This document shows, in pieces, positions 18,948 to 28,368 of a stretch of 64,000 bases of DNA; the stretch's first letter is position 1, and each line of letters opens with the position of its first letter. Location of the stretch: assembly GCF_042651065.1 (NCBI RefSeq), contig NZ_JBHSCH010000004.1, positions 186,001 through 250,000 of the forward strand, in the 5' to 3' direction. The translations under genes and the position numbers were made by a program. The notes below the pieces were generated by a model, which had not been told where the DNA came from, did no database searches, and was given only the letters and a program-made list of their open reading frames with translations. The stretch is from Pseudoroseomonas aestuarii (GTDB taxonomy: Bacteria; Pseudomonadota; Alphaproteobacteria; Acetobacterales; Acetobacteraceae).

Positions 18948-19877
18948 TCAGGCGGCGCCGATGGCGGCCTCCGCCAGGTTCAGCTCGGCGCGCAGCAGCG
19001 CCAGCGCGGCGGCGGCGCGGCGGTGGCCGGCCACCGCCTGCGCCACCCGCTCCGACATGGTGGCGTAATGCTCGAAGCTGCGCGCGATATAGGCCGGGAG
19101 GTCCATCACGTTGAGCTCCCGGTCCCCCTTGCCCGTGATCGAGCCGCGGAAATGCAGGTGCCCCCGGAGGCCCAGGCGCCGGCCGATCTCGGGGTAGACC
19201 GGCCAGACCGGATGGTTGAGCAGCCGGTCGCCCAGCGCATCGCCCAGTTCGCCGGTGTGCTCCTCCACCAGGCCGAGCCGCCGCAGCACCGCATGGGCGA
19301 TGTCCGAGATGACGTAGGGCTTGGGGTGGATCACGGTGTGCATGAAGGCGCGGCCCCGCCAGCCCTGCAGCAGGGCGGCGCCGTCGAGGCCGAAGCCCGC
19401 CATGTGGGCGGTGAAGGCCTGGCTCGCCAGCGCGAACTCGTCGAAATAGCCGAGCCGGGCATAGACGAAGCTGTTGAACATGCGGGCCGTGCGCTCGGGC
19501 GGCAGGCCGGCCACGAAGGCGGCGGCGATCAGGGCGGAATTGCCGGTGCCCATCGGCCCCTGGATGTTCCCCGCGGTATCGCCGAGGGAGACGCAGTCCG
19601 GATGGTAGCCGCCGAAGGTCACGCCGGGGATGAAGTGCAGGTTGGCGTGCGCCGCCTGCGCCAGCGCCTGGCGGCGCAGCGGGCCGAAGCGGGCGCCGCC
19701 GATCGGCTGGACGAAGGCATGGTCGTAGCCGGGAATGGCGGCGGCGATCTCCTCCGCCTGGCGGGCGGTATCCGGGCGCGTGGTCGGGAAGTGGTCGATC
19801 CGCGCCCCCGGCAGCCAGATCTGGAGCGCGTCCCGGAAGGAGCCCGTCTGGCAATTGCCGATGAGCAGAATTTTCAT
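18948..19877 (-). CDS. WcbI-family polysaccharide biosynthesis protein
   Basis: 309-residue protein with the WcbI N-terminal motif KILLIGNCQTGSFRDAL and internal GVTFGGYHPD and MGTGNSALI segments. WcbI proteins are linked to capsule or polysaccharide modification and adopt a hydrolase-like SGNH-related fold. Start at the ATG at 19877. It is downstream of a GSCFA gene on the same strand; both families are associated with glycan modification, so a shared surface-polysaccharide role is plausible. Confidence 0.82.
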   Translation of the reverse strand: MKILLIGNCQTGSFRDALQIWLPGARIDHFPTTRPDTARQAEEIAAAIPGYDHAFVQPIGGARFGPLRRQALAQAAHANLHFIPGVTFGGYHPDCVSLGDTAGNIQGPMGTGNSALIAAAFVAGLPPERTARMFNSFVYARLGYFDEFALASQAFTAHMAGFGLDGAALLQGWRGRAFMHTVIHPKPYVISDIAHAVLRRLGLVEEHTGELGDALGDRLLNHPVWPVYPEIGRRLGLRGHLHFRGSITGKGDRELNVMDLPAYIARSFEHYATMSERVAQAVAGHRRAAAALALLRAELNLAEAAIGAA

Positions 19878-19963
19878 CTCGACGTCTGACACCTCTTCAG
19901 GACCCGTGGCGCATCGCCCGGCGCCTTCGGCCGGGCGGGAAAACATAGGAAACCGGCGGCGCC

Positions 19964-21139
19964 TCAGCGCAGGCTGCGCTCGATCTCCTCCTCGTCGCAG
20001 ATGATGTCGAGGTTCTGCGCGTATTCGGCGGCATAGTCCTGCCGCAGGGAGGGCGGCACCGTGCCAGCCCCGATATCGGACGGCGGCGGCCCGGCGGGGG
20101 GCTCCTCCGGCAGCGGAAAGGGCTCGGCCGCCGCGGCCTCGCCATCCTCCTCCTCCGCCAAGCGCAGCAGGTGCCGGCTGAACACGTCCATCACCGCCGC
20201 CACGCCCTCCGGCGTCACGGAGCGCAGATCCTCCTCGTAGTACCGGCCACGGGATTGCGGGCCGGTGATGATCTCGAAGGAGGGGAAGTAGAGGACGCCC
20301 GGCAGGCCGTCGGCCACCTCCTGCGCGGCCACCCGCAGCACGGACTTGCTGTAGACCGTGGCCGGCAGCACGTGCTGCGCCGTGTAGGTGGCGATCAGCG
20401 AGACGGGCGAGACCGTCAGGATCACCCGCACCCGGGGGTTCACCGCCCGCAGGCGGGCCAGGAAGGTGGCGAGGTCGGCGCGCGTCTCGGCGGCGGTGAA
20501 GTTGTGGAAGGCGTAGTCCTCCGCCGGCCGGCCCGCGCCGACCACGCCGGGCGCCAGCGGATAGGCCGCGCCGTCCAGCCGGCTGACCCAGCCCTCCGTC
20601 AGCCCCAGGGTGAAGACGAAGACGTCGCATTCCTCGAAGGCGCGGCGGATCGCCTGCAGATGCGGCTCCCGCGCCCGCCGCACCGCCTTCGAGCTGTCAT
20701 GCCCCGTCTCCAGGATGCGCGGGCGGAAGGCGTCGACATAGCGCCCGTCCGGCCGCTGCCAGACATCGTCCTGCGGCTCGAACAGGCCGTAGGCGCGGTT
20801 GAAGGTCTGCAGCAGCTGCCGGCAGGTGTAGATGTTGCCGTAGCGGGCGGAGAACAGGTCGTAGCCATGCGGGTCGGCCTCCGGGTCGCCGCCGCTCTCC
20901 GCCCGGAGATAGCTGAAGCCCTGCGCCACCAGATGCCGCGCGATGTGCTGGGCGAAGCAGCTTCCCGCCGTGGCCACGGCGTCGCGCGGGCCGATGGTGA
21001 AGGGGGTGCCGGCCAGCGGATCGACCGCATCCCGCGCCGCCGGGCGCGAGACGGCGCGCGACCAGAAGGCATGGTCCGGAAGACCGAGATAGGGATTCGT
21101 CAAGGGGTCCACCCGCCATGGTTGCGGACGCCCCGTCAT
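19964..21139 (-). CDS. GSCFA family protein
   Basis: 391-residue protein with the eponymous motif GSCFA at residues 59-63 within a DAVATAGSCFAQHIARHL stretch. Further family segments include FTLGLTEGWV and VRVILTVSPVSLIATY. GSCFA proteins are SGNH-hydrolase-like and often acylate or deacylate glycans. The C-terminal 60 residues are acidic and proline-rich. A 7-bp GC hairpin without a T run (19918-19938) lies beyond its 3' end, before wcbI. Confidence 0.85.
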   Translation of the reverse strand: MTGRPQPWRVDPLTNPYLGLPDHAFWSRAVSRPAARDAVDPLAGTPFTIGPRDAVATAGSCFAQHIARHLVAQGFSYLRAESGGDPEADPHGYDLFSARYGNIYTCRQLLQTFNRAYGLFEPQDDVWQRPDGRYVDAFRPRILETGHDSSKAVRRAREPHLQAIRRAFEECDVFVFTLGLTEGWVSRLDGAAYPLAPGVVGAGRPAEDYAFHNFTAAETRADLATFLARLRAVNPRVRVILTVSPVSLIATYTAQHVLPATVYSKSVLRVAAQEVADGLPGVLYFPSFEIITGPQSRGRYYEEDLRSVTPEGVAAVMDVFSRHLLRLAEEEDGEAAAAEPFPLPEEPPAGPPPSDIGAGTVPPSLRQDYAAEYAQNLDIICDEEEIERSLR

Positions 21140-21178
21140 GGCGCCCGCGCGCTTTGTGGCGCGGGCCGGGCGGGTCGG

Positions 21179-22300
21179 TCAATCGCTCCCCAGCCCGGCC
21201 AGACGCCGGGCCTTGCGCAGCAGGCGGGCGGCCAGGGAGGGGCGCTCCGTCACCTCCCGTGCCTCGCCGCCGCGGCTGACCACGAAGGCCCTTTGCGGGG
21301 CCGGTGCCAGGCCCCAGAAATCCAGGATGGCATGGGTGGAGGAAAGGCCGACATCCAGCATGTAGGGGCCGGCCTCGCCGATCCGGCCCTCATGCTCCTG
21401 CGCCTCGCCGGGCGGGTGCAGCGGCACGCCATGCGCCAGGCTGTCGATGCTGTAGGCCTCGGCCAGCCGCCGGCCGTCCGGCGCCAGCCACAGCCGGTGC
21501 GTCACGCCATCGGCCGTGGCGCTGCCGGCGGGCTGCTCCAGGTCCTGCCCGTGCAGCGCCAGCCACTGCTTCAGGATCTCGTCGGCATTGGCCGGGGCCA
21601 CCGTCCGGTCCGCGGCACCCTGCCAGACGGATATCCGCGGCCAGGGCCCGGCATGGCCGGACGCGGCCCGCACCGGCGCGGCCCGTTCCTCGGCGCTCAG
21701 GATCTTCGGTTGGAACATGGCCTCGAAGGCCTGCGGCACGCTGGCGGCGGCGCCATGGGGCAGGCCCGCGAGAATGGCCCCTGCCGCGAACACCTCCGGA
21801 TAGCAGGCCAGAAGGGCCGAGCTCATGCCGCCGCCCGCCGACAGGCCGGTGACGAAGACGCGGCGCGGGTCCAGCCGGTGCTCGCGCAGCATGTGGTCCA
21901 CCATCTGGCGGATGGAGGCGGCCTCGCCGGAATCGCGGCGCGTATCGTCCGGGGCGAACCAGTTGAAGCAGCGCTTGGGGTTGTTCTCGCTGCGCTGCTC
22001 GGGCAGCAGCAGGGCGAAGCCGAGGCGGTCCGCCATGGCGGACCAGCCGCAGCCGCGGTCATAGCCCGCAGCGGTCTGGGTGCAGCCATGCAGCGCCACC
22101 ACCAGCGGCGCGCCGGGGCGGAGCGCGGCCGGCACATGGACGAGCATCCGTAGCGCGCCCGGGTTTTCGCCGAAATCGGCGATCTCGTTCAGGCGGCCAT
22201 CATCCGCGGGGCCTTCCGGCGCGCCGACGAACAGGCGGCTCCAGCGCTGGCGCAGGCGGATCAACCTGTCCAGGCCATGCAGCGCAAGCGTCACGGTCAT
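21179..22300 (-). CDS. PHB depolymerase-type esterase
   Basis: 373-residue alpha/beta hydrolase of the poly-hydroxybutyrate depolymerase/feruloyl esterase group. VVALHGCTQTAAGY forms the oxyanion region (68-80) and the nucleophile elbow is GLSAG with Ser154, inside a TGLSAGGGMSSALLACYPEVF block. The segment NNPKRCFNWF is family-typical. No clear signal peptide from the ATG at 22300; an ATG at 22330 is an alternative. It could act on intracellular polyester or an ester substrate. Confidence 0.87.
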   Translation of the reverse strand: MTVTLALHGLDRLIRLRQRWSRLFVGAPEGPADDGRLNEIADFGENPGALRMLVHVPAALRPGAPLVVALHGCTQTAAGYDRGCGWSAMADRLGFALLLPEQRSENNPKRCFNWFAPDDTRRDSGEAASIRQMVDHMLREHRLDPRRVFVTGLSAGGGMSSALLACYPEVFAAGAILAGLPHGAAASVPQAFEAMFQPKILSAEERAAPVRAASGHAGPWPRISVWQGAADRTVAPANADEILKQWLALHGQDLEQPAGSATADGVTHRLWLAPDGRRLAEAYSIDSLAHGVPLHPPGEAQEHEGRIGEAGPYMLDVGLSSTHAILDFWGLAPAPQRAFVVSRGGEAREVTERPSLAARLLRKARRLAGLGSD

Positions 22301-22388
22301 CCTTTCAGCGTTGTGCGCGCCTCCGCTCATCCGGGCGGCAGGGCTGCTCCCGGCACCGCGGAGGAAACCGCGCGGAAGGGAGCCGGGA

Positions 22389-23075
22389 TCAGGCCCCTTC
22401 CTTGCTTGGTTGCAACGCACAAACACTGCGATGGATGCTGCGGATCAGGTCCGGCAGGTCCTTCGTGTCCACCGGCGTGGCGGCGACATAGCGCGAGACG
22501 ATGTTCGCGGTGATCACCAGCGCCGCCGGAATGGTCCGTGGCGGGGCATCCTGCGCCCCGAGCGCCAGGATGCCACCGGCGATCGGCAGGTCCGGCGGCA
22601 CGGGCAGCGGCGGAAAAGCCAGGGATGGAGAAGGCAGCGGCGGAGAAGGCAGGGGCGGCGTGTCCTCCGCTTCCGGCGCCCCGGCATCCGCCGGCATCTC
22701 CGCCGGTTCCTGCGCCGCGGCCATGCCGGCAGGGACTGCCGCCGGAAGTGGTTCGGCGGCGGGCGGCTCGGCGGCGGGCGGCTCGGACGCGGCGATGTCG
22801 GAAGCGGTGGCATCCGCGGCGGCGGGAGCCGGCGCGGCAGGAGCAGCGGGCGCCTCGGGCGCGGGAACCGCCACGGGCCCGGGCTGTTCCAGAAGATGCC
22901 GGAGCGTGGCGGCCGTTTCGAAGAAGCCATCCTCCCGCATGATCAGCCAGGGCTCGCCCTGGATCCAGAACACGCGCCGTTGCATCGACAACACAGCCAC
23001 CTGTTGTGCATCAGCCGCGACCAGGCGGCAGCCGCGCGCCTTCGCAATGGCGGCCTCTTCAGGCGTCAGGTTCAC
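22389..23075 (-). CDS. unknown protein with Ala/Pro linker and C-terminal MucR-like motif
   Basis: 228 residues in three parts. Residues 1-65 form a small domain I do not recognise (AKARGCRLVAADAQQVAVL, then RVFWIQGEPWLIMREDGFFE). Residues 66-180 are a low-complexity Ala/Pro/Glu linker with repeated AAEPP and PSPPLP units. Residues 184-218 closely resemble the N-terminal oligomerisation segment of MucR/Ros regulators (ALVITANIVSRYV...LPDLIRSIHRSV). The MucR zinc finger that should follow is absent, as the protein ends ten residues later. It could therefore hetero-oligomerise with a genuine MucR rather than bind DNA. Start ATG at 23075. Confidence 0.65.
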   Translation of the reverse strand: MNLTPEEAAIAKARGCRLVAADAQQVAVLSMQRRVFWIQGEPWLIMREDGFFETAATLRHLLEQPGPVAVPAPEAPAAPAAPAPAAADATASDIAASEPPAAEPPAAEPLPAAVPAGMAAAQEPAEMPADAGAPEAEDTPPLPSPPLPSPSLAFPPLPVPPDLPIAGGILALGAQDAPPRTIPAALVITANIVSRYVAATPVDTKDLPDLIRSIHRSVCALQPSKEGA

Positions 23076-23328
23076 GAAACTTTTGTCCTCCGAAGCCGGT
23101 CCGTGCGGGAGCGGTGGGTTCGCTTCTCGGCGGCCCGCTGTTGGATACTAACATGACTGGTGAAGCGACATGATAACCGCATGCGCGGAAGAATTGATAG
23201 AATTTGTTTTGATGGCGATGAATTAACGCGCTTCGTCCGTTTTTTTCTACAGTTGTTTGCGGTCCGCGCGCGAAGTTGAGAAGCGCCATCCCCTCCTCCC
23301 TTCAAGGGACCGGGGAACGGCGGCGTCC
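23076..23328. other. A/T-rich divergent intergenic region
   Basis: A patch at about 23140-23260 is far richer in A and T than its surroundings, with T-A steps such as gaattgatagaatttg and gatgaattaac. A possible plus-strand promoter TTGATA has only weak -10 matches. H-NS-like regulators such as MucR favour such sequence, which fits the MucR-like protein encoded next to it. No reading frame of its own is convincing. Confidence 0.4.
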
Positions 23329-24216
23329 ATGCTGTGTTACCTCGGCATGCAAGCTCTTCTGTTCCACAATCCTTCCGCGGGGCAGGGCGACCATTCCCTG
23401 CGGGAGCTCACGGCGGCGCTCGAGAGAGCCGGCCTCTCCCTGCGCGTCTGCCCCAGCAAGGGCGAGGCCGCCGCCAGCGCGCTGGAGACGGCGCCGGATC
23501 TGGTCATCGTGGCCGGCGGCGACGGCACGGTCGGGCGCATCGCCACGCGGATGCCCAGCAGGGCCCATCTGGCCATCCTGCCCTTCGGCACCGCCAACAA
23601 CCTGGCACGCTCCCTGGGGCTGTGGGATTCGCATCGGGCCTTCGCCGAATCCTGGAGGCAGGCCCGCCAGGTCCGGCTTGACCGCGCCTTCGTGGAAGGC
23701 CTGGGCGAGCGCCAGCGCTTCCTGGAGGCGGTGGGCTTCGGTGCGCTCGCGCGCGCTGTGGACCATGCCGACAAGAGCGGCACGGAAGGCATCGAGGCCG
23801 GGCGTGCCGCCTTCCGCACCATCCTCTCCCATGCCGAGCCGCGGCGCTTCCGGGCCCTGCTGGACGGCGAGCCATGGGAAGGGGAAAGCCTGTTCGCCGA
23901 AGCCATGAACATCCCGCTCTTCGGCCCCAACCTGGCCATCGCGCCGCAGGCCCGCCCCGGAGACGGCCGGCTGGACCTTGTGGTGCTGCCACCCGAGCGG
24001 CGCGAGGCCATGATCGCGTGGCTGCACGCCCCCGAGCAGGGGCCGCCGCCGACGTTAAGCCGCGCCGCGCATGAGATCGTCCTCTCATGGCCCGCCGGCC
24101 CGGTGCGGCAGGACGACACGTGCCGCGACGAGACGCTGCCCGAGGAAATCCGCCTGGGGCTGGAGCAGGAGGCGCTCACCGTGCTGGTTCCCGCCGCGGC
24201 GGAGCGCGTGGCATGA
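23329..24216 (+). CDS. diacylglycerol/sphingosine kinase family lipid kinase
   Basis: 295-residue protein with the DAGK catalytic fold: nucleotide loop LLFHNPSAGQGD (10-21), GGDGT at 63-67, and LPFGTANNLARSLG. It likely phosphorylates a lipid or related alcohol in the cytoplasm. Start taken at the ATG at 23329; an internal ATG at 23347 would also leave an intact domain. Its stop overlaps the ATG of the inositol-phosphatase-like gene (ATGA), indicating coupled expression of a kinase and a phosphatase. Confidence 0.87.
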   Translation: MLCYLGMQALLFHNPSAGQGDHSLRELTAALERAGLSLRVCPSKGEAAASALETAPDLVIVAGGDGTVGRIATRMPSRAHLAILPFGTANNLARSLGLWDSHRAFAESWRQARQVRLDRAFVEGLGERQRFLEAVGFGALARAVDHADKSGTEGIEAGRAAFRTILSHAEPRRFRALLDGEPWEGESLFAEAMNIPLFGPNLAIAPQARPGDGRLDLVVLPPERREAMIAWLHAPEQGPPPTLSRAAHEIVLSWPAGPVRQDDTCRDETLPEEIRLGLEQEALTVLVPAAAERVA

Positions 24217-25058
24217 GCGCCGCCGGAGTCGGGCTGCCGGATGGGTTGAGCCCCGCCCTTCTGGCCGAGATCGAGGCGATGGCGCTGGAACTGGCCCGTC
24301 TGGCCGGGACGCAGATGGCGCAGGCGCTGGGCCATACCCTGGCCGTGGAATACAAGAGCGATCCCGCCGGGCAGCTCAGCCTGCGCGACCCGGTCTCGGA
24401 AGTGGACCGCGCCGTGGAAGTGCTGATGCGCGCCCGGCTGGCGGAGCGCTTTCCCGACCATGACGTGCTCGGCGAGGAGATGCCGGACCGCCCCGCCTTC
24501 GGCAGCCGCTTCGTCTGGGCGGTGGACCCCGTGGACGGTACCGCCAACTTCATCAACGGCTTTCCGCTTTTCTCCGGCTCCGTGGGCGTGTTGCTGGACG
24601 GCCGGCCGATTGCGGGCGCGGTGTGGTGCGCCTCGAGCCACGCGCTGCGCGCCGGTGTCTATCACGCGACGGTGCAGAGCACGCTGCGCTTCGAGGAGGA
24701 GCCCGTCGCCCGCGCCTACAATCCGGCGATCCGCCGGCGCCTCGCCGGGCTGGCCAACCATGCGCCGAACATCCCCTCGGCCTGGGAGGTGCGGCGGACC
24801 GGCTCGGCCGCCATCGAGTGCGCCTTCATCGCGGCGGGGCTGCTGGAAGTGGCCCGGTTCGAGCGGCCCAATGCCTGGGACGTGGCCGGCGGGTTCGCGC
24901 TGGTGCAGGCGGCGGGGGGCACCATCCGCACCCTTGGCGCAGAAGGGTGGGAGGATTTCGCGGGGTTCGGCGCCGCCGAGGAACTGGCGGGCTGGCGCCG
25001 GCCCGTGGTGCTGGGGCGGGCCGAGGCGGTGGAGCTGCTCTGCGCGGCCACCCGCTGA
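24213..25058 (+). CDS. inositol monophosphatase family protein
   Basis: 281-residue Mg-dependent phosphatase of the IMPase/FBPase superfamily. Metal ligands are in GEEM (87-90) and DPVDGTANF (105-113), and the C-terminal motif is ERPNAWDVAGG. Substrates in the family include inositol phosphates, PAP and histidinol phosphate. A pathway with the overlapping lipid kinase is possible but not shown by sequence. Confidence 0.9.
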   Translation: MSAAGVGLPDGLSPALLAEIEAMALELARLAGTQMAQALGHTLAVEYKSDPAGQLSLRDPVSEVDRAVEVLMRARLAERFPDHDVLGEEMPDRPAFGSRFVWAVDPVDGTANFINGFPLFSGSVGVLLDGRPIAGAVWCASSHALRAGVYHATVQSTLRFEEEPVARAYNPAIRRRLAGLANHAPNIPSAWEVRRTGSAAIECAFIAAGLLEVARFERPNAWDVAGGFALVQAAGGTIRTLGAEGWEDFAGFGAAEELAGWRRPVVLGRAEAVELLCAATR

Positions 25059-25111
25059 AGGCGTGGAGAGGAGGGAGAGCGGCGTGGCTCTCCCTCAGGC
25101 GGAGGCGGCGG

Positions 25112-25381
25112 TCAGTTCAAGCTGGCATGGCGCACCAGCGCCACCAGCTCGGCCGGAAGATCCTGGTCCTGATCCAGGGCGGCAGGCTGCTCGAGATTGG
25201 CCCGCAGCCAGGCATCCAGCGCCCGGTCGGGCAGGCTGCGGAGGGCGGGCGGAGCTTGCGTCTTCATCGTCTGTGGCCTGTCATCAGTCACGGGCTTCGC
25301 CCTCCCGGGCGCTTGCGTCTCGGCAGGATAACGGAGCGGAACAACGTACGGTTGCGGCTGCACCGTCATGATGACCGACAT
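25112..25381 (-). CDS. small hypothetical protein
   Basis: 89-residue reading frame that I do not recognise. The N-terminal half is Pro/Gln-rich. The C-terminal half (LPDRALDAWLRANLEQ, then DLPAELVALVRHA) looks like two short helices. Alternative starts are the ATGs at 25369 and 25267; the last gives about 51 residues covering only the helical part, which may be the real product. Codon use is similar to its neighbours. Confidence 0.4.
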   Translation of the reverse strand: MSVIMTVQPQPYVVPLRYPAETQAPGRAKPVTDDRPQTMKTQAPPALRSLPDRALDAWLRANLEQPAALDQDQDLPAELVALVRHASLN

Positions 25382-25406
25382 GGCAGAAGGCGTAACCTTT
25401 CTGCCA
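25381..25406. promoter_or_regulatory. inverted repeat at the start of the small hypothetical gene
   Basis: Arms tggcagaa and ttctgcca flank a 10-base centre, giving a 26-base palindrome that touches the ATG of the gene at 25381. It could be an operator or an RNA hairpin. If the true start is the internal ATG at 25267, it would instead sit in the promoter region. Confidence 0.4.
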
Positions 25407-25433
25407 CAGCACCGGCCCGGGCGGCCGCCGCCC

Positions 25434-26303
25434 TCAACCCGTGGCGTGGGCGAAGGTTTCGGCCAGCCCTTCCGCCAGCGGCCGGGGCGAGACCCCCAGC
25501 GTGGCGCGCATCTCGGCGATGTCGAAGGCCTTGTCCTCGGTCAGCCGGCGCAGCTCGTCCGGGCCGATGCGCGGCAGGCCGGGCACCAGCGCGGCCACGC
25601 GGCCCAGCAGGACGAGCGGCGCCAGCGGCATGGGCAGCACCGGCGGCGCCCGGCGCCCGGCGGCATGGGCCACCGCCGCCAGGAAATCCCGGTAGGCGAC
25701 GGGCTCCGGGCCGGCCAGCACCAGGGTGCGGGGGGTGGGCCAGTCGCGGTCCAGCGCCGCCAGCAGGCAGGCGGTCAGGTCGTCCTGGTAGATGGGCTGC
25801 ACCAGGGCCCGGCCGCCCCCCGGCAGCGGCGCCACGGGCAGCCGGCGCAGCAGGGCCGCCAGGCGCTGCACGTTGTTCTCGCCCTGGGCGCCGTAGATCA
25901 TGGTGGGGTGCAGCATCACCCCCGGCTGGGGCCCCGACAGGAAGGCGGCCTCCCCGGCACGCACGCCATCGCCATGCGCGTCCGGCCAGCGCGAGAAGCG
26001 GCGCGTGGAACCGATCAGCACCAGCGTGGCATCCGGCGGCGCCGCCCGCTGGATGGCGGCCGCCCAGCGCGCATGGGCGGTGGAGACGATGCGCTCCGCC
26101 CCCTCCAGCGCCCGCGCCAGCGCCGTGTGGTCGCCGATCTCGGCCAGGCGGGGCTCGAGCGGGATGCCGCGCGCCGCCCAGCGGGCCGGGTTGCGCACCA
26201 CGGGGATGACGCTGTCGCCGCGGGCGAGGAGGGCGCGGCAGAGGGCCGCGCCAGTGCGCCCCGAGGCGCCGAGCACGGTGATGGCGGAGGCGGACCGGGT
26301 CAT
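25434..26303 (-). CDS. NAD(P)-binding Rossmann-fold protein (NDUFA9-like)
   Basis: 289-residue atypical short-chain dehydrogenase with ITVLGASGRTGAALCRALLARG at the N-terminus (nucleotide-binding G-x-x-G-x-x-G), then PTMIYGAQGENNVQRLA and PIYQDDLTACLL. This resembles NAD-dependent epimerase and complex I NDUFA9-type proteins with unknown substrates. Start at the ATG at 26303. It is divergent from the gamma carbonic anhydrase gene. Confidence 0.83.
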   Translation of the reverse strand: MTRSASAITVLGASGRTGAALCRALLARGDSVIPVVRNPARWAARGIPLEPRLAEIGDHTALARALEGAERIVSTAHARWAAAIQRAAPPDATLVLIGSTRRFSRWPDAHGDGVRAGEAAFLSGPQPGVMLHPTMIYGAQGENNVQRLAALLRRLPVAPLPGGGRALVQPIYQDDLTACLLAALDRDWPTPRTLVLAGPEPVAYRDFLAAVAHAAGRRAPPVLPMPLAPLVLLGRVAALVPGLPRIGPDELRRLTEDKAFDIAEMRATLGVSPRPLAEGLAETFAHATG

Positions 26304-26445
26304 GCCGCCGTCGCTAGAGGCTTCCGGCGGCAGGGGCAAGGGGCCCTGGCGCGTGGGGGAGGGGGGTGCTGGACCATTGCCGCCCCCTGACGCATCCTAC
26401 CGCGCGGACGGGGGCCACCCCGCCGGGAAGAACACAGGAAACGCC

Positions 26446-26976
26446 ATGCCGCTCTATGAACTGGATGGAATCGCGCCCCGCCTGCCGGAGGCCGGCCGCT
26501 ACTGGATCGCCCCCGACGCGCATGTGATCGGCGACGTGACGCTGGGCGAGGATGTGGGCATCTGGTTCGGCGCCGTGCTGCGCGGGGACCGGACGCCCAT
26601 CATCGTCGGCGCCGGCACCAACATCCAGGAGGGCGCGATGCTGCACGCCGATCCCGGCGCGCCGCTGACCATCGGCGCCGGGGTGACGGTCGGCCACCAT
26701 GCCATCGTGCATGGCTGCACCATCGGCGACGGCACGCTGGTGGGCATGGGGGCCACGGTGCTGAACAATGCGCGGGTCGGCCGCAACTGCCTGATCGGCG
26801 CCAATGCCCTGGTGACCGAGGGCAAGGAATTCCCCGACAACTCGCTGATCATCGGCTCGCCCGCCAAGGCCGCGCGGGAGCTGGACGAGGCGGCGATCGC
26901 CGGCCTGCGCGCCTCGGCCGAGAACTACGTGCGGAACTGGCGCCGCTTCGCCAAGGGGCTGCGCCGCATCGACTGA
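26446..26976 (+). CDS. gamma carbonic anhydrase family protein
   Basis: 176-residue left-handed beta-helix hexapeptide protein. Zinc-ligand histidines are visible at 67 (AMLHADPG), 84 and 89 (VGHHAIVHGC), the spacing expected of trimeric gamma-class enzymes. Repeats include IGDVTLGEDV, VGAGTNIQEG and IGANALVTEG. Some members are true carbonic anhydrases, others are ferripyochelin-binding-like or of unknown activity. Start ATG at 26446 with AGGAAA upstream. Confidence 0.92.
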   Translation: MPLYELDGIAPRLPEAGRYWIAPDAHVIGDVTLGEDVGIWFGAVLRGDRTPIIVGAGTNIQEGAMLHADPGAPLTIGAGVTVGHHAIVHGCTIGDGTLVGMGATVLNNARVGRNCLIGANALVTEGKEFPDNSLIIGSPAKAARELDEAAIAGLRASAENYVRNWRRFAKGLRRID

Positions 26977-27000
26977 ACGCCCGGCGGCGGGCGGGGCGCC

Positions 27001-28367
<1,367 letters not shown>

Positions 28368-28368
<1 letters not shown>

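Noticed and set aside
19918..19938. Terminator after the GSCFA gene
   Set aside because: A 7-bp hairpin (gcccggc/gccgggc) is there, but with no T run in the transcript direction; too weak to call alone.
25112..25381. NepR anti-sigma factor
   Set aside because: Size and helical C-terminus are suggestive, but the conserved NepR core (LGRxLRALYDxLVxEPVPDRFLDLL-like) is not present and no phyR or ecfG gene is adjacent.
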